A model generated the notes under the pieces. That model did no database searches. It saw only the letters and a program-made list of their open reading frames with translations, and had not been told where the DNA came from. A DNA stretch of 64,000 nt from an uncultured Phycisphaerae bacterium (GTDB taxonomy: Bacteria > Planctomycetota > Phycisphaerae > UBA1845 > Fen-1342), in assembly GCA_937928595.1 (NCBI GenBank), contig CALGJV010000010.1:62001-126000 (forward strand), written 5' to 3'. Made by a program: the position numbers and the translations under genes. Positions 1 through 9,271 of this stretch are shown here, in pieces. Every line of letters begins with the position of its first letter. Position 1 is the first letter of the stretch.

Positions 1-1
1 C

Positions 2-73
2 ATTCAGTCGCTCCGAGCACCCGACGACTTGAGCGTGCGCCGGCTGCGTGAAAAACCGGCGAAGATCGAATGA
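2..73 (+). CDS. possible 3' end of an upstream gene (partial)
   Basis: The second forward frame is open from the window edge to a TGA and ends in a basic, charged tail (REKPAKIE). The other two forward frames stop earlier. Only 23 codons are visible, so no product can be named; this could also be chance. Confidence 0.3.
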   Translation: MQSLRAPDDLSVRRLREKPAKIE

Positions 74-172
74 AGGCCGCGTGTGGGCCTATCCGCGAGT
101 TATCGCGCCCTGGCGCGGCGCGAACGCGGGTTCGCGGACGACGCGGCGGCGTCGGCGGATTCTGCGGGGTCG

Positions 173-1303
173 TCAGGCCGCGGGCAACGCGTCGACGAGC
201 TGCGCGATCTCCTCTTCGGTATTGTAAAAGTGTGGGCTGGCCCGCAGCCGGCCGAGGCGGCGGGAGAGCACGATCTTGAACTCGTCGCGCAGATGCCGCT
301 TGAGCGCGGCGAGGTCGCACTTATCGGACGAGAACGTCACGATCCCGCTCCACTCGGTGGCCGTTCGCGGGCTGTGCACCGTCCAGCCCTTGCGCCGGAG
401 CCCCTCGACGAGCAGATCCGTCAGCAGCTTCACGCGCTTCTGGATCTCCTCGATGCCGACTTCGAGCAGGAGATTCAGCGAGGCGCCCAGCGCGCAGATA
501 CCGGCGAGGTTGTAGGCGCCGCTGTCGAAGCGCCGGGCATCACCGTGCAGGTCGATCCGGACTTCGTTCGAGTCGAACCAGTGCTTCATGCACAGGTAGC
601 CGATCTCGCTGGGCCGCAGGTGCCCGATGAGCTCACGCCGGCAGAAGAACAGACCCGCGCCCTCCGGGCCGCAGAGCCATTTGTGGCCGTCGGCCGCGAG
701 GAAGTCGATGTTCATCTTCCGCACGTCGATCGGGTGGACGCCGAGGGCCTGGATCGCGTCGACCAGCAGCAGTACGCCCCGCTCCTGGCACAGCTCCCCG
801 AGCCGCGTCAGGTCGATCCGGAAGCCGTTGCTCCACTGCACGGCCGAAATGGCCACGATGCGCGTCCGGCGGTCGATGGCGGCTGCGAGCCGGTCGAACG
901 GCAGACGGCCCTGGTCATCGGCGACGCGTTTGAGCTGGACGCCGCGCTGCTCGAGGTGCATCCACGGGTACACGTTGGCGGGGAACTCGAGCGTGTTGGA
1001 CACGACGTTGTCGCCGGTGACGAAGGGGATGCCGTTGGCGACGTAGTTGATGCCCTCGGTGGTGTTCTTGACGAACGTGATCTCGTCGGGGTCGGCGTTG
1101 ATCAGGCGGGCCACGGCCTGCCGCACATGGTCGGCGGTGCGGTAATACGTGCCGTCGAGGTAGGACGCCTGGGACATTTCGCGGGCGTAGGCGATCATGG
1201 CCTCGGCCGCGGGGCCGGACAACGGGGCGACGGCGGCGTGGTCCTGGAAGTTGAACCGCCGCGTGATCGGGAACCGTTCGCGAATGTGCTCGATGTCTCG
1301 CAT
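173..1303 (-). CDS. class V aminotransferase (cysteine desulfurase/epimerase-like fold)
   Basis: This is a PLP-dependent fold-type I enzyme of about 376 residues. The N-terminal half has the NTTEGIN stretch that class V enzymes use to bind the cofactor phosphate. LLVDAIQALG carries the aspartate expected to pair with the pyridine nitrogen, and DGHKW (about residue 208) holds the Schiff-base lysine. The C-terminal small domain contains the SRRLGRLRASPHFYNTEEEI stretch expected to bind substrate carboxylate. I start at the ATG giving MRDIEH rather than 10 codons upstream, because the upstream extension is cysteine-rich and unlike the family. The substrate cannot be told: IscS-like desulfurases carry a catalytic Cys loop that I do not see, so an isopenicillin-N-epimerase-like or other member is more likely. 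It diverges from hslU. Confidence 0.85.
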   Translation of the reverse strand: MRDIEHIRERFPITRRFNFQDHAAVAPLSGPAAEAMIAYAREMSQASYLDGTYYRTADHVRQAVARLINADPDEITFVKNTTEGINYVANGIPFVTGDNVVSNTLEFPANVYPWMHLEQRGVQLKRVADDQGRLPFDRLAAAIDRRTRIVAISAVQWSNGFRIDLTRLGELCQERGVLLLVDAIQALGVHPIDVRKMNIDFLAADGHKWLCGPEGAGLFFCRRELIGHLRPSEIGYLCMKHWFDSNEVRIDLHGDARRFDSGAYNLAGICALGASLNLLLEVGIEEIQKRVKLLTDLLVEGLRRKGWTVHSPRTATEWSGIVTFSSDKCDLAALKRHLRDEFKIVLSRRLGRLRASPHFYNTEEEIAQLVDALPAA

Positions 1304-1335
1304 GGTGCATCCCGCGCAGCCGCTGCGCAGCACTT

Positions 1336-1364
1336 ATTGTAACGGGACGGCAAGAGTCCGTCAG
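1336..1364 (-). promoter_or_regulatory. sigma70-like promoter for the class V aminotransferase
   Basis: On the minus strand CTGACG (1359-1364) and TACAAT (1336-1341) are separated by 17 bp. They lie about 33 bp upstream of the chosen ATG, in the space divergent from hslU. The call rests on the pattern only. Confidence 0.4.
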
Positions 1365-1462
1365 GTTCGGCCGGGAGCGGCCGGCGGCCGCTACTGCCGC
1401 GGTCGGGCCGGTGCTATCATCGCGCGGCGCGGGCTGGCGGGTCCGCGCAGGAAGCGGAAGCC

Positions 1463-2800
1463 ATGACCGAGCTGACTCCCCGGGAAATCGTCCAGGCGCT
1501 GGACCGGTTCATCATCGGCCAGGAGGACGCGAAGCGCATTGTCGCGATCGCAATCCGCAACCGCTGGCGGCGGCTGCGACTGCCGCGCGAGCTGCGCGCG
1601 GACGTCGCGCCGAAGAACATCCTGATGATCGGACCGACGGGGGTCGGCAAGACAGAGATTGCGCGGCGGCTGGCGCAGCTCGTGGACGCTCCGTTCATCA
1701 AGGTCGAGGCGACCAAGTTCACCGAGGTCGGGTACGTCGGTCGTGACGTGGACAGCATCGTGCGGGACCTGGTCGAGCGGGCGGTGGCGCTGGAGCGGGA
1801 GCGGGCGGCCGTGGCGGTGCGGACGCGGGCGGTGGCGGCCGCGGAGGACCGCATCCTTGACCAGCTCTTGCCCGGGGGGGAGGCGGCCGGGCCCGACGAG
1901 GACGACGCGGAGCGCCGGCAGCGGACGCGCGAGAAGCTGCGGGGGCAGTTGCGGGCCGGCGGGTTGGCGGACCGCACGGTCGAGGTGTCGGTGCAGGAGC
2001 GCTCGGTGCCCGTGCACGTCATGTCGAACATGGGGCTCGACCAGATGGGCCCGGAGTTCGAGCAGATGATGGAGCGGATCATGCCGCCGCGGGCGCACCG
2101 CCGTCGGATGCCGGTGCCCGAAGCGCTCGAGTTCCTCACGCAGCAGGAGGTGGACCGGCTGCTGGACCACGATGCGCTCCAGCAGGCCGCCCTGCGCCGC
2201 TGCGAGGAAGGGGGCATCGTGTTCCTCGACGAGCTCGACAAGATCTGCGGTGCGGGGCTCGTGGACGGCCTGGGGCCGGAGGTGTCGCGCAGCGGCGTGC
2301 AGCGCGACCTGCTGCCGCTCGTTGAGGGCACGACCGTCAGCACGCGCTATGGGCTGGTGCGGACGGACCACATCCTGTTCATCGCGGCCGGCGCGTTCAC
2401 GCAGGCTCGGCCGAGCGACCTGATGCCGGAGCTCCAGGGCCGGTTTCCGCTGCGGGTGGAGCTCAAGGACCTGACGGCCGAGGATTACCACCGCATCCTG
2501 ACCGAGCCCGAGAACGCGCTGCTCAAGCAGCAGGTGGCGCTGCTGGCGACGGAGGGGGTGACGGTCACGTTCACGGACGAGGCGATCGTCGAGATGGCCG
2601 AGATGGCGTACAAGGCCAACCAGATGCTGGAGAACATCGGCGCGCGGCGGCTGTACACGATCGTTGAGAAAGTCTTCGAGGAAATCGCGTTCAACGCGTC
2701 GGACGCCGTGAACAAGGCGGTAACGATCGACGTGGACTATGTGCGGATGCGGCTGGCGGACGTGCTGGAGGATGAGGAGCGGCGCCAGTTCGAGTTGTGA
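1463..2800 (+). CDS. hslU: HslU, ATPase subunit of the HslUV protease
   Basis: HslU is an AAA+ unfoldase that feeds substrates to the HslV peptidase in the cytoplasm. At 445 residues it has family length. Visible motifs are Walker A GPTGVGKT (57-64), the pore loop GYVG (90-93), an inserted intermediate domain rich in charge (about 110-230), Walker B GIVFLDELDK (about 251-260), the arginine-finger stretch PELQGRFP, and the sensor-2 GARRLYT. The C-terminus ends RRQFEL; in this family the tail inserts into HslV to activate it. The ATG is preceded by AGGAAG. The partner hslV, usually immediately upstream, is not in this position or elsewhere in the window. Confidence 0.95.
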   Translation: MTELTPREIVQALDRFIIGQEDAKRIVAIAIRNRWRRLRLPRELRADVAPKNILMIGPTGVGKTEIARRLAQLVDAPFIKVEATKFTEVGYVGRDVDSIVRDLVERAVALERERAAVAVRTRAVAAAEDRILDQLLPGGEAAGPDEDDAERRQRTREKLRGQLRAGGLADRTVEVSVQERSVPVHVMSNMGLDQMGPEFEQMMERIMPPRAHRRRMPVPEALEFLTQQEVDRLLDHDALQQAALRRCEEGGIVFLDELDKICGAGLVDGLGPEVSRSGVQRDLLPLVEGTTVSTRYGLVRTDHILFIAAGAFTQARPSDLMPELQGRFPLRVELKDLTAEDYHRILTEPENALLKQQVALLATEGVTVTFTDEAIVEMAEMAYKANQMLENIGARRLYTIVEKVFEEIAFNASDAVNKAVTIDVDYVRMRLADVLEDEERRQFEL

Positions 2801-3016
2801 GGGGGATTTCGGGCTTCGTCGGTCGCCCGCCCCGGCGGTCGCGGTGCGACGCGTGCAGGGAACGGGCCGACGCCGCGCTCGGATGCCGAAGCCGTGACGG
2901 CGCCGCCGGTGTGCTCGACACCAGGGGCGCGCTCGGGGCCGCATGAACGCCGCCGGACCCGCGGTTATCATCCGCGTTGGACCGGCCGCATCGGACCGCG
3001 GCCGAGGAGGCGCGCC

Positions 3017-4960
3017 ATGTCCGGCCGGCAACGAATCGATGCGTGGGCGGTGAAGCGGGGCGGCTTGTTGCGAGGCGCGCTCCTTGCGCTGCTGTGGGCG
3101 GCGGGGCCGGCCACGACCCTCGGGCCGGTGTTGGCGGCGGCCGCGGGGCAGGGCACGCCCGCGGGCTTCACGGCCCTGTTCAACGGGCGGGACCTGAGCG
3201 GCTGGCAGGGGCTCGTCGGCGGCCCGCCGGAGCGGGCGAAGCTGAGCCCGGAAGAGCTGAGATCGAGGCAACAGCAGGCCGACGAGACCATGCGGGCACA
3301 TTGGAAGGTCGTCGACGGCGTGATCGTCTTCGACGGCGCAGGCGACAGCCTTTGCACGCAGCGCGAGTTCGAGGACTTCGAGCTCATCGTTGACTGGCAG
3401 ATCGGGGCCCAGGGCGACAGCGGCATCTATCTCCGCGGCTGCCCGCAGGTCCAGATCTGGGACAACCCGGAGGGCTCGGGCGGGCTGTGGAACAACAAGA
3501 AGTTCGCGGCGCGGCCGCTCATCGTGGCGGACCGGCCGGTCGGGGAGTGGAACCGCTTCCGGATCCGCATGGTCGGCGAGCGGGTGACGGTGTACCTCAA
3601 CGATCTGCTGGTGACGGACGACGTCCCGCTGGAGAACTACTGGGAGCGGGACAAGCCGGTGTACGCTCGCGGCCCGATCGAGTTGCAGAGCCACAAGACG
3701 CCGCTGAAGTTCCGCAACATCTTCATTCGCGAGCTGCCGCGCAAGCCGCCGCCGCCTGCCCCGGTGCTGAAGCGCGGCGACCGTGTGGCGGTGGTCGGCG
3801 ACTCGATCACCGAGCAGAAGCAGTACAGCCGGTTCATCGAGGACTACCTGCTGGCGTGCGTGCCGCAGCTCGAGCTGTCGTGCGTGCAACTCGGCTGGAG
3901 CGGCGAGCGCGCGCCGGGGTTCGCGGAGCGCCTGGAGCACGACCTGCTGCCGCTGAAGCCCACCGTGGTCACGACGTGCTACGGGATGAACGACGGGAGC
4001 TACCGTGCGTATGAGCCCGCGATCGGCGCGACCTACGCGAAGGCGCTGCGGGACATCGTGACACGGCTGCGGCAGGCCGGCGTGACGGTCGTCGTCGGCG
4101 CGCCCGGCGCGGTGGATCTGGACACCTTTCGCCGCCCGGACCTGCCCGCGGATGTGTACAACGCGAACCTCGCGCAGCTCCGCGACCTCGCGCGCGAGCG
4201 GGCCTGGGAGGAGAGTCAGCCGTTCGCGAACGCGCACGACCACCTGATGGTCGCGATGCGCAAAGCCAAGCCGGTGCTCGGCCCGGCTTACCATGTCTGC
4301 GGCGGCGACGGAATCCATCCCGCCCCGAACGGCCACCTCGTCATGGCCTACGCGTTTCTCAAGGCGCTTGGGCTCGACGGCGAGATCGGCACCGTGACCG
4401 TGGACCTGGCCGCCGGCGGCACGACCGCCACCGCGACCGACGGACACAACGTGCTCTCGGCCGCGGCCGGCGCGGTCGAGCTCGAAAGCACGCGCTACCC
4501 ATTCTGCTTCTACGGTGAGCCGAACTCGCCGACGGCGACGCGCAGCATCCTGCCGTTCGTGCCGTTCAACGCCGACCTCAACCGGTTGACGCTCGTGGTG
4601 CGGAACCTGCCGACGCCGGCCGCGACGGTCACGTGGGGCGAGACGCGGCGCTTCACGCGCGAGCAGCTCGAGGCGGGCGTGAACCTCGCGGCGGAGTTCC
4701 TGGACAATCCGTTCAGCGAACCGTTCCGACAGCTCGACGAGCTGGTCGCGCGGAAGCAGGCGTTCGAGACCGCGCTGGTCAAGGAGTGTTTCGCGTCGTT
4801 CCGCCGCATCCGCAGCCTCGCCCCGGACGATCCGGCCGTCGAGGAGGCCATCGCGACGTTGCGGACGAAGCTGCTGGCGGCGCAGGAGCGTTGGCAGGCC
4901 GACGCGCGGGCGGCCGTGAAGCCGGTGCGGCACACGCTGGTGATCCAGCCGGCAGAGTGA
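3017..4960 (+). CDS. secreted DUF1080 (3-keto-disaccharide hydrolase-type) plus SGNH/GDSL hydrolase fusion
   Basis: This is a two-domain exported protein of 647 residues. After a basic N-terminus and hydrophobic signal segment (about 15-40), the first domain starts FTALFNGRDLSGWQG and has the lectin-like jelly roll of DUF1080. That family includes planctomycete carbohydrate-active hydrolases. The second half is an SGNH hydrolase: block I GDSITEQ (about 258-264), block III GMND (about 322) and the catalytic DGIHP (about 431). A C-terminal region of about 150 residues resembles tails seen after such esterases. The start is set by GAGGAGG six bases before the ATG; an upstream GTG would add 41 arginine-rich residues before the signal peptide. 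A likely role is deacetylation and cleavage of polysaccharide, but the substrate is unknown. The glutamine-synthetase-like gene follows after 35 bp. Confidence 0.85.
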   Translation: MSGRQRIDAWAVKRGGLLRGALLALLWAAGPATTLGPVLAAAAGQGTPAGFTALFNGRDLSGWQGLVGGPPERAKLSPEELRSRQQQADETMRAHWKVVDGVIVFDGAGDSLCTQREFEDFELIVDWQIGAQGDSGIYLRGCPQVQIWDNPEGSGGLWNNKKFAARPLIVADRPVGEWNRFRIRMVGERVTVYLNDLLVTDDVPLENYWERDKPVYARGPIELQSHKTPLKFRNIFIRELPRKPPPPAPVLKRGDRVAVVGDSITEQKQYSRFIEDYLLACVPQLELSCVQLGWSGERAPGFAERLEHDLLPLKPTVVTTCYGMNDGSYRAYEPAIGATYAKALRDIVTRLRQAGVTVVVGAPGAVDLDTFRRPDLPADVYNANLAQLRDLARERAWEESQPFANAHDHLMVAMRKAKPVLGPAYHVCGGDGIHPAPNGHLVMAYAFLKALGLDGEIGTVTVDLAAGGTTATATDGHNVLSAAAGAVELESTRYPFCFYGEPNSPTATRSILPFVPFNADLNRLTLVVRNLPTPAATVTWGETRRFTREQLEAGVNLAAEFLDNPFSEPFRQLDELVARKQAFETALVKECFASFRRIRSLAPDDPAVEEAIATLRTKLLAAQERWQADARAAVKPVRHTLVIQPAE

Positions 4961-4995
4961 ACCGCGGCCGGCGACCGACGACGGAGACGCGGCGC

Positions 4996-6270
4996 ATGAC
5001 GCCTGCCGATGTTCTGAATCTGATCCACGAGTACGCGGCCGAGCACATCGACCTGCGCTACACGGACCTGCGCGGCCGGCTGCGGCATGTCACGGTGCCG
5101 GCGACGCGGCTGGAGCCGGCCGGGTCGGGTTTCGCGCCCGTGCCGCATGGGGAGGGAGCGCTGATGGCCGACGCGGCCACGGCCTTCGCCGACCCGTTCT
5201 GCCAGCATCCGACCGTGGCGCTGCTGGCGGAGCGCGCGGCGGCGGGCGGTGGTGCGCCGCTGGACTCGGAACCGCGGGCGGTGGCGCGGCGCGCGGCGGC
5301 GGCGCTGGCCGCGAGCGGGCGGGTCGATGCGCTCGAAGTGGGGCTCGAGCTCGAGTTCTTCGTGTTCGACCAAGCGTATTTTGAACAGGGCCAGGCGGCG
5401 GCCCGCTACGGGGTGGACTCCCGCGAGGGCGTGTGGCGCCGGGGACGCGACGAGGCGGACAACCTCGGGCTGGCGCTCGATGGCGCGCGGGCCGGCGAGG
5501 CCGCGCCGCCGTCGGATACGCTCCACAACCTGCGGGCGGAGATGGTGGCGGCGCTGGCCGCGTGCGGCGTCGAGTGGGAAGAGCACCGGCGCGGCCCCGC
5601 CACCGGCGGACATGCGGTGATTCGCCTGGCGCCGCGGCCGCTGGTGGCGGCGGCCGACGCGGTGCAGGTGCTCAAGTACGTCGTGCGGAACGTCGCCGCG
5701 CGGCACGGCAAGGTGGCGACGTTCATGCCGCAGCCGCTGGGCGACGGGCCGGGGAGCGGCGTCGTGGCGACGCTTCGGCTCACGCACGCCGGGCGGCCGG
5801 TGGCGCGGGAGACGGCGGTCGCGGCGGCGGCGGGCGTCGGGCGTCACGCGGCGAGCCTGGCGGCGCTGACGCGGCCGACGACGAACAGCTTCCGGCGCCG
5901 GGCGGTGGTGGATTGCGGCGGCACGGGAAGCGGCGGGGCGGTGGACGTCGCGGTGGAGGGTGCGGGCAGCCCGGTTCTGCGGTACGAAGGCATGGACGGC
6001 AGCGCGAATCCGTACCTGGCGCTGGCGGCCGTGGCGGCGGCGCTGTGCGACGGGCTGAACGGCGGCGGGGCGACGGGGGGGCACGTCGATCGGCCGGACG
6101 ACCTGGAGGCGGCACGCGGCGCACTCGCTGCGGATTCCGAATACCTGACCCGCGGCGGCGTATTCGCGCCGGCGCTGCTGGCGATCTGGGATGGCGTGCT
6201 GGCGGCGGACTGCGCGGCGGTGCGTTGCCGGCCGCACCCATACGAGTTCTGCCTGTACTTCGATCTGTGA
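4996..6270 (+). CDS. glutamine-synthetase-like protein, probable pseudoenzyme
   Basis: This 424-residue homologue of type I glutamine synthetase has the N-terminal beta-grasp (DLRYTDLRGRLRHVTVPA) and the barrel. E118 and E120 of the ExE pair are kept, as are the ATFMPQP and SANPYL landmarks. Other catalytic positions are changed. The HHHEVATAGQNE metal loop reads HRRGPATGGHAV (197-208), losing both glutamates. The substrate histidine after GSG is V257. The ExR pair near the end is reversed to R329-Y-E331. It probably neither makes glutamine nor binds a normal metal set, and a regulatory or altered-substrate role is possible. The start is the ATG 35 bp after the previous gene, where the family's N-terminus begins; the longer open frame upstream overlaps that gene and is not convincing. 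Confidence 0.8.
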   Translation: MTPADVLNLIHEYAAEHIDLRYTDLRGRLRHVTVPATRLEPAGSGFAPVPHGEGALMADAATAFADPFCQHPTVALLAERAAAGGGAPLDSEPRAVARRAAAALAASGRVDALEVGLELEFFVFDQAYFEQGQAAARYGVDSREGVWRRGRDEADNLGLALDGARAGEAAPPSDTLHNLRAEMVAALAACGVEWEEHRRGPATGGHAVIRLAPRPLVAAADAVQVLKYVVRNVAARHGKVATFMPQPLGDGPGSGVVATLRLTHAGRPVARETAVAAAAGVGRHAASLAALTRPTTNSFRRRAVVDCGGTGSGGAVDVAVEGAGSPVLRYEGMDGSANPYLALAAVAAALCDGLNGGGATGGHVDRPDDLEAARGALAADSEYLTRGGVFAPALLAIWDGVLAADCAAVRCRPHPYEFCLYFDL

Positions 6271-6392
6271 GGCCGGCGCGCGGCCGACCGGCGGAGGGTG
6301 CGGGCTGCGGGCTTTCGGCATATAGTGAACGTGGCCGACGGCGTGACGCGTGGCGCGGGGGCCGCGCTGGCCGCCGGGCCGGGAGAACGGCG

Positions 6393-6851
6393 ATGGCACA
6401 GTCGCGTGAAGAGGAACTGGCGCTGCGGGTTCAGGAAGAGCATCAGGCCCTCAACCAGCTCTGCCAGGTCGTCCGCGGGCACATGGCCTCGGCCGGGCCG
6501 AGCTACACGCCGGCGTGGCTGACGGGGCTGCGGACGGCGTTCGAGCGGGTGCACGCGCACTTCCAGCGCTGGGTCGAGATCAAGGAGCGCGACGGGTACC
6601 TTGAGACCGCGTTGAGTTTTCGGCCGACGCTGGCCAAGCAGGTGGCGGCGGTCAAGGCCGAGCATGGCCAGTTGCTGCAAATCGCGGAGGCGATTCGGGC
6701 CACGCTGGCGAGCGTGCGGCCGGAGGACCGGCTGTTGCTGGCGGACGCGTGCGACCGGATCGAACGGTTCATCGAGCTGATGCGGCAGCACGAGCAGCGG
6801 GAGAACATGCTGGTGCTGTTCGCGTGCAACCAGGATCTGGGCAGCGACTGA
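6393..6851 (+). CDS. hemerythrin-like HHE-domain protein
   Basis: This 152-residue, all-helical protein carries histidine/glutamate pairs spaced as in hemerythrin HHE cation-binding domains: EEHQ near residue 15, HAHF near 53, EHGQ near 90 and HEQRE near 132. Such proteins bind a di-iron or other metal centre and act in oxygen, NO or iron handling. The sequence gives no specific role. A TATAGT -10-like hexamer lies about 75 bp upstream, and GGGAGAACGG precedes the ATG. It stands between the glutamine-synthetase-like gene and the M3 peptidase on the same strand, with gaps of 122 and 84 bp, so it may have its own promoter. Confidence 0.7.
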   Translation: MAQSREEELALRVQEEHQALNQLCQVVRGHMASAGPSYTPAWLTGLRTAFERVHAHFQRWVEIKERDGYLETALSFRPTLAKQVAAVKAEHGQLLQIAEAIRATLASVRPEDRLLLADACDRIERFIELMRQHEQRENMLVLFACNQDLGSD

Positions 6852-6935
6852 GAGCGGACGCCGCCGCCGGCGGCGCCGCGAACCGGTCGGGGCGGCGCGC
6901 GGACGGTTCCGGGCATTTCAGAGAGGGCGCGAGAC

Positions 6936-8978
6936 ATGGCGATGGCGGCGCTTCTGCGGTGGAGCATGGTGCTGGTGTTGGGCGGGGGGCTGGCGGCGTT
7001 GGCGCACGGAGCGGAGTACGCGATTCCGGCGGACTCGCCGATCGCGCCGGCCCTGCAGAAGGCCGAGCAGGCGGTGGCGGCGATCGTCGCGGTGCCGGAC
7101 GGGCAGCGGACGTTCGAAAACACGCTGGGCGCGCTGGACGACTTGATCGTGCAGCTCCAGCTCGACACGCAGATGCCGATCTTCATGGCGTACGTGTCGA
7201 CCGACGCGGCGGAGCGCGAGCGCGGGCAGCTCGCCGAGCAGCACTTCGGCGACTGGCTGGTGGAGCTGGGCAAGCGGGAGGACCTGTACCGCGCGGTGCG
7301 GGCGGTGGCGGACTTGAAGCCGCAGCTCAACCGGGAGCAGCAGACGCTGCTCGATGACACGCTGCGGGACTTCCGCCGGGCCGGCATGGAGAAGCCGAAG
7401 GAGGTCCGCGACCGGGTCAAGGCCCTGGAACTCGAGGAGAACAAGCTCGGGCTGGAGTTCAACAAGAACATCCGCGAGGACGAGACGAAGGTGCCGCTGA
7501 CGAAGGCGGAGCTGCGGGGCGTGCCGGAGGCCGTGGTCAGCCGGATCCCGTGCGAGGGCGACCTGCACCAGTGCGGTCTCGACCCCCCGACGTACATGGC
7601 GATCATGACCTACGCCGACGTCGAGGCCACCCGCGAGAAGGTCTACCGCGCGTACAAGCGCATCGGCGGAACGAAGAACATCGCGCTGCTCGAGCAGATC
7701 CTCAAGCTGCGCGCGCAGAGGGCCCAGCTGCTCGGCTACGCCCACATCGCGGACTACAACACCGAGCCGCGCATGGTGAAGAACGCCCGCACGGTGCAGG
7801 AGTTCTACGCGAAGCTGCGGCCGTTGATCCGCCGCAAGGCGGAAGCCGATTTCGCCAAGTATCGGGCGGCCAAGCGGCAGCTCACGGGTGATCCGCAGGC
7901 GCAGGTGTACGCCTGGGACCAGTTCTACCTCGACAACTGGCTGCTAAAGAACAAGTACGCGGTCGACAACGAGAAGGTGCAGGAGTACTTCCCGCTTGAC
8001 CGGGTCATCACGGGGTTGTTCGACGTCACGCAGCGGCTGTACGGCGTCGAGTTCCGCGACGTGACGGACAAGGCCCGGGAGCAGGGCCCGCCGCTATGGC
8101 ATGAGAGCGTGCGCGTGTACGAGGTGTGGGACAAGGCGACCAGCCGACACGTGGGGACGTTCTACATGGACCCGTACCCCCGCGAGGCGAAGTACAACCA
8201 CTTCGCGGTGTTCGGGCTCTACCCGCGGAAGGTCTGGGCCGACGGTCGGGTCCAACTGCCGGTCGCGGCGATCGTCTGCAACTTCCCGCCGCCGTCCCCC
8301 GACCGGCCGTCGCTGATGACACACGAGGACGTCGTGACGTTCTTCCACGAGTTCGGACACTGCCTGCACAACGTTCTGACCGAGGTGTCCCTGGGCATGC
8401 TGTCCGGCGCCGCCACCACGCAGGACTTCGTAGAGCTGCCCAGCCAGATGTTCGAGAACTGGTGCTGGGACCCGGAGGTGCTCAACACGTTCGCCCGGCA
8501 CTACCGGACGAACGAGCCGCTTCCGGCCGACCTGCTCAAGGCGATGATCGCCAGTCGCAACGTCAGCAGCGGCGTGAAGGCCGAGCGGCAGGTGTACTAC
8601 GGGCTGCTCGACCTGGCCTACAACCTGTCGCGGGACGGGCAGCTCGACACGACGAAGATCGCGAACGACCTCATGGCGGAGTGCGAGCTCTTCCCGCCGG
8701 TGCCCGACACCTACGTGCAGGCGGGCTTCGGCCACCTCACGAACTACGCGGCGGGCTACTACGGGTACATGTGGTCGCTCGTCTACGCGCAGGACGTCTT
8801 CACTTATTTCAAGGAGCACGGGCTCCTGAACCCGGAGGCCGGAAAGCGCTACCGCGACCTGATCCTGTCGCGCGGCGGCAGCGTGGACGAAATGGACATG
8901 CTCAGGAGCTTCCTCGGGCGCGAGCCCCGGATGGAGCCGTTCCTGACCTATCTCGGCCTGGACGCCAACGCGAACTAG
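6936..8978 (+). CDS. secreted M3-family oligopeptidase (zinc metallopeptidase)
   Basis: This is a 680-residue peptidase of the thimet oligopeptidase/peptidyl-dipeptidase family. The zinc motif HEFGH is at 471-475 (TFFHEFGHCLHNVL), with the third ligand expected in the ELPSQMFENW stretch about 25 residues on. The N-terminus MAMAALLRWSMVLVLGGGLAALAHGAEY contains a clear signal peptide ending AHG-A, so the enzyme is probably periplasmic and degrades short peptides. The length matches the family, and most of the protein is the helical prolyl-oligopeptidase-like bowl (DHVR/VKALELEENKLG...). Near the end YYGYMWSLVYAQDVF matches the substrate-binding tyrosine region. An alternative ATG two codons downstream is equally usable. 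Confidence 0.93.
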   Translation: MAMAALLRWSMVLVLGGGLAALAHGAEYAIPADSPIAPALQKAEQAVAAIVAVPDGQRTFENTLGALDDLIVQLQLDTQMPIFMAYVSTDAAERERGQLAEQHFGDWLVELGKREDLYRAVRAVADLKPQLNREQQTLLDDTLRDFRRAGMEKPKEVRDRVKALELEENKLGLEFNKNIREDETKVPLTKAELRGVPEAVVSRIPCEGDLHQCGLDPPTYMAIMTYADVEATREKVYRAYKRIGGTKNIALLEQILKLRAQRAQLLGYAHIADYNTEPRMVKNARTVQEFYAKLRPLIRRKAEADFAKYRAAKRQLTGDPQAQVYAWDQFYLDNWLLKNKYAVDNEKVQEYFPLDRVITGLFDVTQRLYGVEFRDVTDKAREQGPPLWHESVRVYEVWDKATSRHVGTFYMDPYPREAKYNHFAVFGLYPRKVWADGRVQLPVAAIVCNFPPPSPDRPSLMTHEDVVTFFHEFGHCLHNVLTEVSLGMLSGAATTQDFVELPSQMFENWCWDPEVLNTFARHYRTNEPLPADLLKAMIASRNVSSGVKAERQVYYGLLDLAYNLSRDGQLDTTKIANDLMAECELFPPVPDTYVQAGFGHLTNYAAGYYGYMWSLVYAQDVFTYFKEHGLLNPEAGKRYRDLILSRGGSVDEMDMLRSFLGREPRMEPFLTYLGLDANAN

Positions 8979-9271
8979 CGCCGCCCCGTCCCGCTCGGGC
9001 GGCCACCTGCCAGATTGACAGAACGCTGACACAGCCGGCACGGGGTGCGTCCGCGTGGCGGCCCATGCAGGGCAGGGGGTCTTCTGTTGTAAGTGTATGT
9101 ATGGCAGCTCCTTATGATGGCGTGTGCCTCCTGCCCGATTTGCGGACGGTGCGGCATGGGGCTTGCATCTGGCGGGGGTGAGCGGCGCAGGGTGCGCTGC
9201 GCCCGCGGCCCGGATGAGTCCGGGCGGCGAATGAAACAACTTGTTGCAGTGTAAGAGTTTAAGGAGCGATC
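8979..9271 (+). promoter_or_regulatory. groESL upstream region
   Basis: The 293 bp before groES hold a -10-like TATGAT (9113-9118), a 7-bp hairpin GCCCGGA/TCCGGGC with a TGAG loop (9208-9225), a small AT-rich dyad AACAA-C-TTGTT (9235-9245) and a strong Shine-Dalgarno AAGGAG (9261-9266). I see no CIRCE operator (TTAGCACTC-N9-GAGTGCTAA), so HrcA control of the usual kind is not supported. Confidence 0.4.

Noticed and set aside
1391-4933. A 1180-aa minus-strand open frame
   Set aside because: It is arginine/histidine-rich, lies antisense to hslU and the hydrolase, and has no recognisable domain. Long antisense frames are normal in DNA of this GC content.
4510-6399. A 629-aa minus-strand open frame
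   Set aside because: Antisense to the glutamine-synthetase-like gene, with the same arginine-rich shadow composition.
8979-9271. CIRCE operator before groES
   Set aside because: Neither arm (TTAGCACTC or GAGTGCTAA) is present. Only other dyads were found.
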